Both the position numbers and the translations under genes were made by a program. This document shows, piece after piece, positions 28,486-38,489 of a DNA stretch of 64,000 bases. Positions within the stretch are counted from its first letter, which is position 1, and every line of letters starts with the position of its first letter. Under the pieces are notes generated by a model that had not been told where the DNA came from, did no database searches, and saw nothing but the letters and a program-made list of their open reading frames with translations. Source of the stretch: Mycobacterium sp. OAS707 (GTDB lineage: Bacteria > Actinomycetota > Actinomycetes > Mycobacteriales > Mycobacteriaceae); NCBI RefSeq assembly GCF_014873705.1, contig NZ_JADBDS010000001.1:1302001-1366000 (forward strand), written 5' to 3'.

Positions 28486-29712
28486 TTGGGTAAGGCACTC
28501 GAAGGCGTGCGCGTCCTGGATATGACGCATGTCCAGTCAGGGCCGTCGTGCACCCAGATCCTGGCCTGGCTGGGCGCGGACGTCGTAAAGCTGGAGGCAC
28601 CCGCCGGCGACGTGACACGCAAGCAGCTGCGCGACATCCCGGGCGCCGACAGCCTCTACTTCACGATGCTCAACTGCAATAAGCGCAGCATCACGCTGAA
28701 CATGAAGTCCCAAGAGGGCAAGCGCATCTTCACCGATCTGCTCCCCCGGTTCGACATCCTCGCCGAGAACTTCGGCCCTGGCGCCATCGAGCGCATGGGC
28801 TTCGGGTGGGAGGAATTGCAGCGCATCAACCCTCGGCTGATCTTCGCCTCCATCAAGGGTTTTGGTGACGGCCCGTATACGCATTACAAGGCGTACGAAG
28901 TCATCGCGCAGGCGATGGGCGGATCGATGAGCACAACCGGCTTCGAAGACGGACCACCACTGGCCACCGGCGCGCAGATCGGCGATTCCGGCACCGGCAT
29001 CCACACGGTGGCCGGCATTCTCGCCGCGCTGTACCAGCGCGAGCACACGGGTCGCGGGCAGCGCGTGACCGTCGCCATGCAACATGCGGTGCTGAACCTG
29101 TGCCGGGTCAAGCTGCGCGACCACCAACGGTTGCAGCACGGACCGCTCGGTGAATACCCCAATGAGGATTTCGGAGACTGCGTGCCGAGATCGGGCAACG
29201 CCTCGGGTGGCGGTCAACCGGGTTGGGCGGTGAAATGCGCACCCGGCGGGCCCAACGACTACATCTACGTGGTCGTGCAGCCGGTGGGCTGGGAGCCGAT
29301 CGCGCACCTGATCGGCAGGCCCGAGCTGGTCACCGATCCCGAGTGGAGCACGCCGCAGGCGCGACTGAACAAGTTGGACAAGATGTTCCAGCTCATCGAG
29401 GAGTGGACGATGGGCCTCGGCAAGTGGCAGGCGCTCGCGCAGCTGACCGAGCACAACATCCCCTGCGGCCCAATCCTTTCCACGAAGGAAATCATCGACG
29501 ACGCCTCGTTGGCAGCCAACGACATGGTCGTGCGGGTGGATCACCCCGAGCGCGGCGAGTTCACCACGGTCGGCTGCCCGATCAAGCTGTCCGACTCCCC
29601 TGTCGACGTCGAACGCTCCCCTTTGCTGGGCGAGCACAACGCACACATCTACGGCGACGAGCTCGGGCTTGGCGACCAGCTCTCCGCGCTGAAGGCGAAG
29701 GGAGTCATCTAA
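28486..29712 (+). CDS. CaiB/BaiF CoA-transferase, formyl-CoA:oxalate type (copy 2)
   Basis: 408-residue class III CoA transferase, strongly similar to copy 1 from [14 protein letters not shown] to the C-terminal GVI. Catalytic Asp is Asp167 in [14 protein letters not shown] 28486 is chosen because AAGGGGA sits 5 bp before it and the family N-terminus begins there ([12 protein letters not shown]); an upstream start would add a tail absent from the family. Followed after 65 bp by an OFA transporter, so transferase and transporter are probably one transcript. Confidence 0.85.
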   Translation: MGKALEGVRVLDMTHVQSGPSCTQILAWLGADVVKLEAPAGDVTRKQLRDIPGADSLYFTMLNCNKRSITLNMKSQEGKRIFTDLLPRFDILAENFGPGAIERMGFGWEELQRINPRLIFASIKGFGDGPYTHYKAYEVIAQAMGGSMSTTGFEDGPPLATGAQIGDSGTGIHTVAGILAALYQREHTGRGQRVTVAMQHAVLNLCRVKLRDHQRLQHGPLGEYPNEDFGDCVPRSGNASGGGQPGWAVKCAPGGPNDYIYVVVQPVGWEPIAHLIGRPELVTDPEWSTPQARLNKLDKMFQLIEEWTMGLGKWQALAQLTEHNIPCGPILSTKEIIDDASLAANDMVVRVDHPERGEFTTVGCPIKLSDSPVDVERSPLLGEHNAHIYGDELGLGDQLSALKAKGVI

Positions 29713-29777
29713 CGATTCCGCCACCAAAAAAGCAGACAGTCGGCAGTATACAGAGACGAAAAGGAGATTCGACAGGC

Positions 29778-31169
29778 ATGAACGCGTCAGCTCAGCCGGC
29801 ATACCGCGAGGTAGTCGACGATAACGGCCGGGTGTATCGAGTCGGCGAGACCGACCGCGACATCCTGGGACGGTCCCGGGCCTGGATGGTGTGGCTCCCG
29901 TGGATCTCGATGATGGCCATCAGCTCATCCGAATATGCATTCACCTCAGCCGACGACACGCTGTCAGAGGCCCACGGTTGGCACGGCGCCCATATCTTCT
30001 GGTTGCTGGGTGTATGGGTGATGTTCCAGGCCGCGGTGGCATTCCCCGTCGGTCAAATGCGGGAGAGCGGCAAGCTGTCGGCTCGTTCCGCGATGTTGCT
30101 CGGTGCGGGCGGGGCGTTCCTCGGATACCTGTCGCTGGCCTACGCCCCGCACGTCCTCCTTGCCTACCTCGGCTTCGGGTTGTTCGGCGGCGGCGGCGCC
30201 GGCTTCGTCTACGCCACGTGCATCAACATGGTGGGCAAGTGGTATCCGGAACGCAAGGGCGGCAAGACGGGCTTCGTCAACGGCGGCTTCGCCTACGGCT
30301 CGGTGCCTTTCATCTTCTTGTTCACCAACTACATGGACCTGGAGAACTACGAGGGCATCCTGTTGGCGGTCGGCATCTTCCTGGCGGCCGTCGTCGCGCT
30401 CTGCGGTTTCTTCTTCATCGACCCCCCGAAGAACTGGTGGCCGCCGCACGTCGACCCGCTGAAAGTCAACGACGACCCCAAGATTCGCCGCGCACTGCGA
30501 AAGAACCCACCGGCGGTCAAGCAGTACACCCCGAAGGAAGCCATCAAGACCGGCATCCTGCCGCTGATGTGGTTCGTCCTGCTGTGCACCGCGGGCATCA
30601 ACATCTTCGGCATCGCAATGCAGGTGCCGTTCGGCAAGGAGATGGGTTTCGCAGGCGGCATCGTCGCGCTCGCGATGAGCTTCAAGGCGATCGTCAACGG
30701 CACCGGCCGCGGCGTGATCGGCTGGATCTCCGACCGGGTCGGCCGCAGAGACACGCTCATCATCGTGTGCGTGGTGCTGGGCCTGGCCCAGTTCGCGGTG
30801 TACTTCTCCGGGTCGATCGGCAGCATGCCGCTGTTCCTGTTGGCGTCGATGGTGTCCGGCTTCGGCGGTGGCGCGATCTTCCCGCTGTTCGCGGCGATGA
30901 CCGCCGACTACTTCGGTGAGAACAACAACGCCACCAACTACGGCCTGGTCTACAGCTCGAAGCTGGTGTCGGGTCTGGTCGGCGCCGGTTTGGGTGCGGT
31001 CGTCGTGGATACGTGGGGTTACGGCGCCGCATTCGGAATCGCCGGTTCGGTCGGCATCGCCTGCGCCTTCCTGTCGATTCTGTTGCGTCAGCCCAAGCTC
31101 AATGAGCCAACACCGACGCGGTCATCCGATCCGACACAGGTCGAGGCCAAGGTACTCGTAGTCGATTAA
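29778..31169 (+). CDS. MFS transporter, oxalate/formate antiporter (OFA) family, copy 2
   Basis: 463-residue 12-helix transporter, closest to copy 1. It has the same cytoplasmic N-terminus (YREVVDDNGRVYRVGETDR), the loop NMVGKWYPERKGGKTGFVN, FIDPPKNWWPPHVDP and the helix-11 segment NNATNYGLVYSSKLVSG. Predicted to import oxalate, possibly against formate. ATG 29778 is preferred; AAGGAG lies about 12 bp upstream. A strong hairpin follows the stop. Confidence 0.88.
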   Translation: MNASAQPAYREVVDDNGRVYRVGETDRDILGRSRAWMVWLPWISMMAISSSEYAFTSADDTLSEAHGWHGAHIFWLLGVWVMFQAAVAFPVGQMRESGKLSARSAMLLGAGGAFLGYLSLAYAPHVLLAYLGFGLFGGGGAGFVYATCINMVGKWYPERKGGKTGFVNGGFAYGSVPFIFLFTNYMDLENYEGILLAVGIFLAAVVALCGFFFIDPPKNWWPPHVDPLKVNDDPKIRRALRKNPPAVKQYTPKEAIKTGILPLMWFVLLCTAGINIFGIAMQVPFGKEMGFAGGIVALAMSFKAIVNGTGRGVIGWISDRVGRRDTLIIVCVVLGLAQFAVYFSGSIGSMPLFLLASMVSGFGGGAIFPLFAAMTADYFGENNNATNYGLVYSSKLVSGLVGAGLGAVVVDTWGYGAAFGIAGSVGIACAFLSILLRQPKLNEPTPTRSSDPTQVEAKVLVVD

Positions 31170-31186
31170 TCGGCTTCGGCGCACAG

Positions 31187-31233
31187 CACCCCGGGTGATG
31201 AGAAGGCCTGCTCAGGGCCTCACACCCGGGGTG
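31187..31233 (+). terminator. Hairpin terminator after transporter copy 2
   Basis: Perfect 11-base arms CACCCCGGGTG/CACCCGGGGTG enclosing a second AGGCC/GGCCT stem. No T-run follows, as is usual in mycobacteria. It separates the frc2-transporter unit from the GntR gene. Confidence 0.75.
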
Positions 31234-31288
31234 TTGCGTTGCCGGCCGACGGGGTTCGACCACCACAGTGTGCGGCAATGGCGGTTTA

Positions 31289-31296
31289 TTGCATAC
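31289..31296. promoter_or_regulatory. GntR operator half-site upstream of GntR regulator 2
   Basis: TTGCATAC, identical to the left half plus flank of site A and of the panE/pntAA site, about 50 bp before the GntR start. The right half is not conserved. Confidence 0.35.
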
Positions 31297-31346
31297 GAAA
31301 GCCGGTACTCTGTTGTCCGCAGCCACAGATAGCGGAGGAATGCGCG

Positions 31347-32066
31347 ATGTCACTTCCCACCCCGAGTCCCCGTAAGCGCGCGCCTACGCTGACCGACGGC
31401 GCCTCACGCCGCGTGCAACGCCCCGCTCCCCTGCGCCAGGCCGTCTACGACGCGATCGTGGACCTGATCGTGCAGGGCACACTGCAGCGCGGCCAGCATC
31501 TTGTCGAGAACGAACTCGCCGAGTATCTGGGCGTGAGTCGGCAGCCGGTACGCGAAGCACTGCAGCGGTTGCAGACCGACGGGTGGATCGACCTTCGGCC
31601 TGCGCAGGGCGCGTTTGTCCACACACCGTCCGAAGACGAGGTGGATCAGCTGCTCGGTGTCCGCACCGTGCTCGAGACGTACTCGGCCCGCCTGGCGGCG
31701 GAAAACGCCACCGCCGAAGACGTCAACCGGCTGTGGGAGTTGCAGCAGGACGGCCTCAACGCGTTGGCCGCCAACGACTCCGAAGCGCTGGTGACCGCGA
31801 ACGTGAACCTACATGAGGCGATCACCGAGATAGCGGGAAACTCGGTGCTGGCCAGGCACATTGGACTAGTCGAACGGCGGTGGCACTGGTATTACCTGCC
31901 GATCGCACAGCCGCGCGGTCAGGGTGCGTGGACCGAACATGCCGAACTGATCAAGGCCATCGCGGCCGGTGACGCCGATCTGGCGAGCAGCATCATGCAA
32001 AACCACACGGAGCACACGCGGAAGGTCTACCACGACCAGCGGCAGACCAAGTCAGCGTCCGAGTAG
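31347..32066 (+). CDS. GntR family (FCD) transcriptional regulator 2
   Basis: 239 residues: winged helix-turn-helix at about 30-90 ([23 protein letters not shown]) and FCD domain with [10 protein letters not shown] and [10 protein letters not shown] as probable metal/effector ligands. ATG 31347 follows GCGGAGGAA. It lies in the middle of the oxalate genes, close to copies of the GCATAC-N-GTATGC palindrome, and is the best candidate for the protein that binds them, together with its paralogue at 24245. The last 15 bases overlap convergent fdhD. Confidence 0.9.
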   Translation: MSLPTPSPRKRAPTLTDGASRRVQRPAPLRQAVYDAIVDLIVQGTLQRGQHLVENELAEYLGVSRQPVREALQRLQTDGWIDLRPAQGAFVHTPSEDEVDQLLGVRTVLETYSARLAAENATAEDVNRLWELQQDGLNALAANDSEALVTANVNLHEAITEIAGNSVLARHIGLVERRWHWYYLPIAQPRGQGAWTEHAELIKAIAAGDADLASSIMQNHTEHTRKVYHDQRQTKSASE

Positions 32067-32894
32067 CTGCTCCGACTGGATCCGCTCGGCGCCCGCATAG
32101 ACATTCATCGATGAGCCGCGCAGAAAACCGATCAGCGTAAGGCCCATCTCCCTTGCCAGATCGACCGCAAGGGATGACGGCGCGGATACAGCTGTCAGCG
32201 CAGGGATTCCGGCCATCACCGCCTTCTGCACCAACTCGAATGAGGCTCTGCCACTGACCATCAGGGTGGTGCCTGTCAGCGGCAGGTGGCCCTGATCGAG
32301 TGCCCATCCGACGACCTTGTCCACCGCATTGTGCCTGCCGACGTCTTCTCGCACGCACCACAGGTCCCCTGTCGCGTCGAAGAGTCCGGCCGCATGCAAT
32401 CCGCCCGTGCGGTCGAAGACACGCTGTGCAGCCCTGAGTTTGTCCGGCAGGGCAGCAATCGTTGCGGGGTTGAGCTGCAACGGGTCTCGGTCGACGTGCC
32501 ACCTGCTGATCGTGCGCACTGCCTCGAGGCTGGCCTTGCCGCACAAGCCGCACGATGACGTCGTGTAAAAGTTGCGCTCCACGGACACGTCAGGCGGTGG
32601 CACGCCGTCGGCCAGCAGCACGTCGAGCACGTTGTAGGTGTTGACACCGTCGGCTGTGGCTCCCGCGCAATACCGGATCCCGGCGATCTCGGAGGGGGCC
32701 GAAACGACTCCCTCGCTGACCAAAAAACCGCGGGCGAGGTCGAAGTCGTTGCCCGGGGTTCGCATCGTGACCGTGAGGGGACGGCCTGCGACGCGAATTT
32801 CCAGCGGTTCCTCCGCAGCGAGCGAGTCCGGACGGGCGCTGGCGACTCCGTCGGCCAGTCGAACGACTCGATATCTGCTGGTTACGCGTCCCAT
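32052..32894 (-). CDS. fdhD: Formate dehydrogenase accessory sulfurtransferase FdhD
   Basis: 280-residue FdhD/FdsC protein that delivers sulfur to the bis-MGD cofactor of formate dehydrogenases. The CxxC sulfur-carrier motif is SSCGLCGK (Cys115, Cys118), followed by the conserved [18 protein letters not shown] 32894 has GGGAGAGG upstream. It serves the fds enzyme 3 kb away and perhaps the YdeP-type protein at 50.6 kb. Divergent from transporter copy 3 with a perfect palindrome between them. Confidence 0.95.
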   Translation of the reverse strand: MGRVTSRYRVVRLADGVASARPDSLAAEEPLEIRVAGRPLTVTMRTPGNDFDLARGFLVSEGVVSAPSEIAGIRYCAGATADGVNTYNVLDVLLADGVPPPDVSVERNFYTTSSCGLCGKASLEAVRTISRWHVDRDPLQLNPATIAALPDKLRAAQRVFDRTGGLHAAGLFDATGDLWCVREDVGRHNAVDKVVGWALDQGHLPLTGTTLMVSGRASFELVQKAVMAGIPALTAVSAPSSLAVDLAREMGLTLIGFLRGSSMNVYAGAERIQSEQLLGR

Positions 32895-32949
32895 GCCGAG
32901 CCTCTCCCAAAAAGGTGGACAAGTGATCCACGTCATAGCTATGCTAGTC

Positions 32950-32962
32950 GCATACTGTATGC
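32950..32962. promoter_or_regulatory. GntR-type operator site C (fdhD/transporter 3 promoter)
   Basis: Perfect 13-base palindrome GCATAC-T-GTATGC, 56 bp upstream of fdhD and 24 bp upstream of the transporter ATG. Identical outside the centre to the site at 47767-47779. Confidence 0.75.
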
Positions 32963-32985
32963 AATCGTATCCTTTGGAGGCCGGC

Positions 32986-34323
32986 ATGACCAGCAGCGCA
33001 CGCGGAGTCGCAGTCGCCGAGGTTCGGGATATGCACGGACGCTCCTACCGGGTCGGGGAACGACCACAGGACATCATGGGGCGCTCCCGTGCCTGGATGT
33101 TCTGGCTCCCCGCGGCGGCCATGGCAGGGATCAGCGTGCTGCAGTACGGCTACAGCGTCGCTGCCATCGCACTGCAACCGTCCGGTGCCGCTGCGTTCTG
33201 GGTGCTCGCACTCTGGGTGATGTTCCAGGCCGGCGCGGCTGCCCTGACCGCCGCACTGCGTCACCACGCGGCTGTGCACCCGTCGCGCGCGATGCTTGTC
33301 GGCGCGGTGCTGTGCGCCGCCGGACCGCTGACACTCGCCTACAGCGATAGCTTCGGCCTGGCTGTGCTCGGTTACTCCGCGCTGTGCGGCAGCGGTGCAG
33401 GCATCGTGTACGCGACGTGCAGCTCAACGGTCGCGAAGTGGTATCCCGAAGCGCGGGGCCTGCGAATCGGTTTCGCCACTGGCGCATTCGGCTACGGCGC
33501 CGTGCCGTTCATCATCCTGTTCGCTAGCGGTCTGACTCCCGCCAACCATGGCGACCTCTTCACCGGTGTGGCTGTCGTCGTCTTGGCCGTGGTGGCGTTG
33601 TGCGGCATCTTCTTTCGCGATCCCCCGCAGGGCTGGTGGCCGCCCGACGTCGACCCCCGTTTGTGGGCCATCGACAAGCGAATCAATCGCAGTCTGTGCA
33701 GCAATGCCCCCGCGGCTCGGCAATACGCGCCGGGACAGGCCGTGCGGACGACCCCGTTCGTGGTGATGTACCTCATCATGGTGTTCGCCGCCGCCACCTT
33801 TCTGCTAGCCGTGGCATACGTCCCAACCATCGCCGTTTCCAACGGATTCGGACCGGTGGTGGCTGCGTCAGCCGTCGGGCTGCTCGCCGTCGTCAGTGGC
33901 GGCGGGCGCGCGATCGCGTGTCGCATCTCCGACCGCTTCGGACGACGGCAGACGCTCAGCGTTGCACTGCTGCTGGCGGGGTGCGCACAGCTGGGCCTGG
34001 TGTACTCGGCCTCTGTTCATCAGGCCGAGGCTTTCGTGACGTTCGCCGGGCTCAGCGGGTTGGCAGGCGGCGCGTTCTATCCGCTGCTGGCAAGCCTGGT
34101 GGCCGACTATTTCGGCGAGCGCAACGCTGTGCGAAATTTCGGAGTTGTCTACAGCGCCAAGCTATTTGGCGGTCTCATCGGGATCGGACTGCCTGCGTTC
34201 GCGGTGTCCTCCCCCGCGCTGAACGCGGTGTTCGTCACCGCAGGGCTCATCGGCCTCTGCGCAGCTGTCACCACGCGACTGCTGCGTCAGCCCGGGCATC
34301 TCATTGCCCGGTTACCGCGGTAG
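32986..34323 (+). CDS. MFS transporter, OFA-like family, copy 3
   Basis: 445-residue 12-helix transporter, more diverged than copies 1 and 2. The N-terminal segment [27 protein letters not shown] is a recognisable variant of the shared cytoplasmic motif. [20 protein letters not shown] and [15 protein letters not shown] are kept, while the helix-11 segment reads [15 protein letters not shown] with the Lys retained. TTTGGAGG precedes ATG 32986. Substrate could be oxalate, formate or another small acid. Divergent from fdhD across a perfect operator palindrome. Confidence 0.85.
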   Translation: MTSSARGVAVAEVRDMHGRSYRVGERPQDIMGRSRAWMFWLPAAAMAGISVLQYGYSVAAIALQPSGAAAFWVLALWVMFQAGAAALTAALRHHAAVHPSRAMLVGAVLCAAGPLTLAYSDSFGLAVLGYSALCGSGAGIVYATCSSTVAKWYPEARGLRIGFATGAFGYGAVPFIILFASGLTPANHGDLFTGVAVVVLAVVALCGIFFRDPPQGWWPPDVDPRLWAIDKRINRSLCSNAPAARQYAPGQAVRTTPFVVMYLIMVFAAATFLLAVAYVPTIAVSNGFGPVVAASAVGLLAVVSGGGRAIACRISDRFGRRQTLSVALLLAGCAQLGLVYSASVHQAEAFVTFAGLSGLAGGAFYPLLASLVADYFGERNAVRNFGVVYSAKLFGGLIGIGLPAFAVSSPALNAVFVTAGLIGLCAAVTTRLLRQPGHLIARLPR

Positions 34324-34355
34324 ACCCGAATTACTAATCATCACAAGGAGATCCA

Positions 34356-34634
34356 ATGTCCCTGGCGCTAAAAGTAGACGAGCTGCAGCGGCTGATCGAC
34401 GACCTGCGGGGATCAGTGACAGGGCTTGCCGCGACGTATGGCGACTGCCGGGCAACCCGTCGTATTCTGAACGGCATACACCGGTTGGAGATCGACGTCG
34501 AAGAGCTGGAGGCGACCAGAGGGCTCGCCCGGCCCGTGGCATCGAGGCAACTCATCCAGATTCCCGACACCCAGTACGACCACGACTTCTGGCGAGACGT
34601 CGACCACGAGGGAATAGGCGGACTCCGCGCCTGA
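34356..34634 (+). CDS. Small conserved-looking hypothetical protein
   Basis: 92 residues, soluble, N-terminal half strongly helical (LALKVDELQRLIDDLRGSV), then a charged middle and DTQYDHDFWRDVDHEG near the end. Not recognised. A good AAGGAG site 7 bp before the ATG and close spacing after transporter copy 3 (32 bp) suggest a real, co-transcribed gene. The downstream 99 bp hold nothing recognised. Confidence 0.6.
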   Translation: MSLALKVDELQRLIDDLRGSVTGLAATYGDCRATRRILNGIHRLEIDVEELEATRGLARPVASRQLIQIPDTQYDHDFWRDVDHEGIGGLRA

Positions 34635-34733
34635 GTGAAGAAACTACGCTCAGCGGCACTTCACCTCGAATGTCCGCGTGAAACAGCACTTCTTCTGAAA
34701 TCCTGTGCATGACAGAGTCAGGAGGACCGGAGG

Positions 34734-35447
34734 ATGCACCGAGTCGTCGCCTTACGGGCAAGAGCAACTGCGTCGGTGCGTGCCCCCGTGCATCGGCCGC
34801 TGGTGTTGACCGCGGCTGCGTACTTGGCAGTGATGACGGTTTCGTGCTCGTCGGCAATCCCCGAGTCCGCGGCGCCGAGCAGCGACGAGACACCACACAA
34901 AGCAGATCTCACACAGGTGACCAACTCAATGTTCGTCGATCGGTCGGCCGTCCCCGCAAACCTCCCGATGCGGTTCGCCGGACCCAGCATACGTAACGAC
35001 ACAGGCCCGAACCCGCCGGTTTATCCGTCCGAATGCGGTCCGATCTTCAGCGGCCCAGCCGACACGCAATCCGGAGACGTGAAATGGGCGACAGTGAGCG
35101 CGACCGGCGAAGCTCTGAACGCCGACCATGGAGGTTATTTGCTGTCGATCTCGGTTCCGCGAGAGCGGCCGGACCTCAAGAGCCTGCTGAGCAGATGCGC
35201 GAGTATCGAGCACGAAGGCGTCACCGCTACGTACTCGCCGCTACCCGCACAGGGACTGCCGGACTGGGCCGTCGCAACGCGCGTGGCCACTCGGGGAGCT
35301 ACCGGCGCCGACATCATGGGCTATTGCCGTGGTCTTTACATTTCTGCGAACTTCATCCAGCGCCCGGCCGCAGACATGTCGCCCACCGACACCGACACCC
35401 TGGTGAAGCTCTTCAACGAGCAGGCGGCCAAGCTAGAAGCGATTTAA
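34734..35447 (+). CDS. Putative lipoprotein, mycobacterial DUF-type
   Basis: 237 residues with an N-terminal basic and hydrophobic segment ending in VMTVSCSS, an imperfect lipobox (Cys38). The mature part has Cys pairs in SECGPIF, SRCAS and MGYCRGLY, a pattern seen in small secreted mycobacterial lipoproteins of the DUF5642/DUF3558 sort, but the assignment is tentative. GGAGG lies directly before the ATG. No functional link to the flanking formate genes is evident. Convergent with fdsD. Confidence 0.65.
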   Translation: MHRVVALRARATASVRAPVHRPLVLTAAAYLAVMTVSCSSAIPESAAPSSDETPHKADLTQVTNSMFVDRSAVPANLPMRFAGPSIRNDTGPNPPVYPSECGPIFSGPADTQSGDVKWATVSATGEALNADHGGYLLSISVPRERPDLKSLLSRCASIEHEGVTATYSPLPAQGLPDWAVATRVATRGATGADIMGYCRGLYISANFIQRPAADMSPTDTDTLVKLFNEQAAKLEAI

Positions 35448-35461
35448 GCCGGGCGGCGCCG

Positions 35462-35674
35462 CTAGCGCAGCAGCCCCGCTGCGGCCACCGAAACCGGATC
35501 GAGATCCGTTGTGTCCGAGGCGACGAGCAGCAGCAGCCGTTGCTTCATCCGCGGGTCCCAGAACCGTCTGATGTGGTCTGCGACCGCGGTCGCAGCCTGG
35601 TCGGTGTGCAGGTAGCCGAAGTGCGCAGCGATATTGTTGATCATCCTGATCTCAGCAGGAGCATTGAGCCCCAT
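35462..35674 (-). CDS. fdsD: Formate dehydrogenase delta subunit
   Basis: 70-residue FdsD-type protein (MINNIAAHFGYL near residue 11, then IRRFWDPRMKQRLL), the small delta subunit found only with Fds-type NAD-dependent formate dehydrogenases and thought to help maturation. Its ATG is one base after the fdsA stop, which fixes the operon order G-B-A-D. Confidence 0.9.
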   Translation of the reverse strand: MGLNAPAEIRMINNIAAHFGYLHTDQAATAVADHIRRFWDPRMKQRLLLLVASDTTDLDPVSVAAAGLLR

Positions 35675-35675
35675 A

Positions 35676-38489
35676 TCAATCCACCAATTCCGCAGTCAGC
35701 ACGCCATCCAGTTCTTGTTCTCTGATCACGGGATGCGCCAGGGCGACCTGCACAGCCGTCACCTTGTATTCGGGGCAGTTCGTGGCCCAGTCCGAGTTGT
35801 CGGTGGTGACGACGTTCGCACCCGTGACCGGGTAATGGAACGTGGTGTACACGACGCCGGTCGGCATCCGGTCGGAGATCTTCGCGCGTAACTTCGTCGT
35901 GCCGACGCGGCTGGCCAAGGTGACCTCGTCACCGTCGGTGATTCCGCGGTCCTCGGCGTCGTGGGGGTGGATCTCCAGCAGATCCTCCTGGTGCCAGGCG
36001 ATATTGGCCGTCCGGCGGGTCTGCGCTCCGACGTTGTACTGGGACAGGATGCGACCCGTCGTGAGGATCAACGGGAAGCGGCGGGTGCTGCGCTCGTCGG
36101 TGGGCACGAACGGGGTCGGCACGAACCTGCCTTTGCCTCTGGTGAACCCGTCGATGTGCATGATCGGCGTGCCCTGCGGGGTCTCGTCGTCGCAGGGCCA
36201 TTGGATGCTGCCCAGCTCGTCGAGCCTGTCGAATGACACCCCGGCGAACGTCGGTGTCAGAGCGGCGATCTCATCCATGATCTGGCTCGGGTGGTCATAG
36301 TGCATTGGGTAGCCCATCGCGGTCGCGACCCTGCACACGATCTCCCACTCGTGCATGCCGTTCTTCGGTTTCATCACCGCGCGAACCCGGTTGATCCGCC
36401 GCTCCGCGTTGGTGAACGTGCCGTCCTTCTCCAAAAACGATGCCCCTGGCAGAAACACGTGCGCGAACTTCGCGGTCTCGTTGAGGAACAGGTCCTGCAC
36501 GACCACCAGTTCCATCGCAGCCAGCGCGGCGGTGACGTGGCCGACGTTCGGGTCCGACTGGGCAATGTCCTCGCCGTGGACGAACAGCCCCCGGAACGTG
36601 CCCTCGATCGCGGCGTCGAACATGTTCGGGATGCGCAGCCCAGGCTCGGGTAGAAGCGCTGTTCCCCAGAGGTTTTCGAAGATGCCGCGCACCGCGTCGT
36701 CCGATACATGCCGATACCCGGGTAGTTCATGCGGGAACGAGCCCATGTCGCAGGAGCCTTGCACGTTGTTCTGGCCGCGCAGTGGGTTCACACCGACGCC
36801 GTCACGACCGATGTTGCCGCACGCCATCGCCAGGTTCGCCATGCCCATTACCATCGTCGAACCCTGGCTGTGTTCGGTCACGCCGAGGCCGTAGTAGATG
36901 GCACCGTTCGGCGCCTGCGCGTAGAGGCGCGCGGCGGCCCGAACCTCGGAGGCGGGCACGCCCGTGATCGGCTGCACGGCCTCCGGGCTGTTCTCGGGGC
37001 GAGCGATGAACTCCGCCCACTCGGCGAATCCCTCGCAGCGGTCCGCGATGAACGATTGGTCCACAAGGCCTTCGGTGACCACCACATGCGCGATCGCGTT
37101 GACCACCGCCACGTTCGTGCCCGGCGCCAACTGCAAGTGGTGATCGGCCTCCACGTGCGGCGAGCGCACGAGGTCGATGCGACGCGGGTCGACGACGATC
37201 AGCTTTGCGCCCTGTCGTATCCGCTGCTTCATCCTCGACGCGAACACGGGATGCCCATCAGTGGGGTTGGCGCCGATCACCATGATCACATCGGCTTGCG
37301 CGACGGACCGGAAGTCCTGCGTGCCTGCCGATTCACCAAAAGTCTGCTTCAGCCCATAGCCAGTCGGCGAATGGCACACCCGCGCGCAGGTGTCGACGTT
37401 GTTGTTGCCGAACGCGGCACGCACCATCTTCTGGACGACGTAGACCTCTTCGTTCGTGCACCGCGATGAGGTGATCGCACCGATCGCGCCTGCGCCGTGC
37501 CGTCGCCTGATGTCGAGCATCCGGCGCGCGACGGTCTCAATCGCCTCGTCCCACTCGACCTCGCGCCACGGCTCGGTGATGGTGTCGCGGACCATCGGCT
37601 TGAGTTGGCGGTCCGGATGGGTGGCGTAGCCAAAGGCGAAGCGGCCCTTCACACATGAGTGACCCTCATTGGCGCCGCCGTCCTTGTGGGGCACCATGCG
37701 AACCAGTTCGTCACCGCGCAGCTCAGCCTTGAACGAACACCCGACGCCGCAGTAGGCGCACGTAGTGATGACCGAGCGCGAGGGCATGCCCAGTTCGATC
37801 ACCGAACGCTCCTGCAGCGTGGCCGTCGGGCAGGCCTGCACACATGCGCCGCAGGACACGCATTCGGAGTCCATGAACAACTCGCCCGCGCCCGGTGAGA
37901 CTTTCGAGTCGAAGCCACGGCCGTCGATGGTCAGCGCGAACGTGCCCTGAATCTCGTCGCAGGCACGCACACAGCGTGAGCAGACAATGCATTTCGACGG
38001 GTCGAAGTCGAAGTAGGGGTTGCTTTGGTCTTTGACCGCGTCGAAGTGGTTCTCGCCCTCATAGCCGTACCTGACCTGACGCAGCCCGACAGTGCCTGCC
38101 ATGTCCTGCAATTCGCAGTCGCCGTTGGCGGCACACGTGAGGCAGTCCAGCGGGTGGTCGCTGATATAAAGCTCCATGACGTTCTCGCGCAGCTTCGCGA
38201 GTTTCGGCGTCTGCGTCCGCACGACCATGCCCTCGGCCACCGGCGTGGTGCACGAAGCCGGGGTGCCACGGCGACCGTCGATCTCCACCAAGCAGAGCCG
38301 GCACGAACCGAACGCGTCGAGCCGATCGGTGGCACACAGCTTCGGGACGTCGACGCCCGCGAGCGCCGCCGCGCGCATGATCGACGTGCCCTCGGGAACC
38401 GCGATCGGCAGCCCGTCCACTTCGAGCGAGAGCGTCGCCTCGCCCTCTTTGGCCGGAGTGCCGAAGTCGGGTTCCTTGAGCAGACTCAT
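35676..38489 (-). CDS. fdsA: NAD-dependent formate dehydrogenase catalytic alpha subunit
   Basis: 937-residue molybdenum or tungsten bis-MGD enzyme oxidising formate to CO2. Visible in order: 2Fe-2S ferredoxin domain (Cys52, 63, 66, 80), His-Cys3 cluster (HPLDCLTCAANGDC, residues 112-125), two 4Fe-4S sites (CIVCSRCVRAC and CVSCGACVQAC, 167-220), the bis-MGD domain with its own cluster (CAYCGVGC, 244-251), and active-site Cys372-His373 in DTCARVCHSP (Cys, not selenocysteine). ATG 38489 overlaps the fdsB stop by four bases; a longer reading would duplicate fdsB coding. Confidence 0.96.
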   Translation of the reverse strand: MSLLKEPDFGTPAKEGEATLSLEVDGLPIAVPEGTSIMRAAALAGVDVPKLCATDRLDAFGSCRLCLVEIDGRRGTPASCTTPVAEGMVVRTQTPKLAKLRENVMELYISDHPLDCLTCAANGDCELQDMAGTVGLRQVRYGYEGENHFDAVKDQSNPYFDFDPSKCIVCSRCVRACDEIQGTFALTIDGRGFDSKVSPGAGELFMDSECVSCGACVQACPTATLQERSVIELGMPSRSVITTCAYCGVGCSFKAELRGDELVRMVPHKDGGANEGHSCVKGRFAFGYATHPDRQLKPMVRDTITEPWREVEWDEAIETVARRMLDIRRRHGAGAIGAITSSRCTNEEVYVVQKMVRAAFGNNNVDTCARVCHSPTGYGLKQTFGESAGTQDFRSVAQADVIMVIGANPTDGHPVFASRMKQRIRQGAKLIVVDPRRIDLVRSPHVEADHHLQLAPGTNVAVVNAIAHVVVTEGLVDQSFIADRCEGFAEWAEFIARPENSPEAVQPITGVPASEVRAAARLYAQAPNGAIYYGLGVTEHSQGSTMVMGMANLAMACGNIGRDGVGVNPLRGQNNVQGSCDMGSFPHELPGYRHVSDDAVRGIFENLWGTALLPEPGLRIPNMFDAAIEGTFRGLFVHGEDIAQSDPNVGHVTAALAAMELVVVQDLFLNETAKFAHVFLPGASFLEKDGTFTNAERRINRVRAVMKPKNGMHEWEIVCRVATAMGYPMHYDHPSQIMDEIAALTPTFAGVSFDRLDELGSIQWPCDDETPQGTPIMHIDGFTRGKGRFVPTPFVPTDERSTRRFPLILTTGRILSQYNVGAQTRRTANIAWHQEDLLEIHPHDAEDRGITDGDEVTLASRVGTTKLRAKISDRMPTGVVYTTFHYPVTGANVVTTDNSDWATNCPEYKVTAVQVALAHPVIREQELDGVLTAELVD

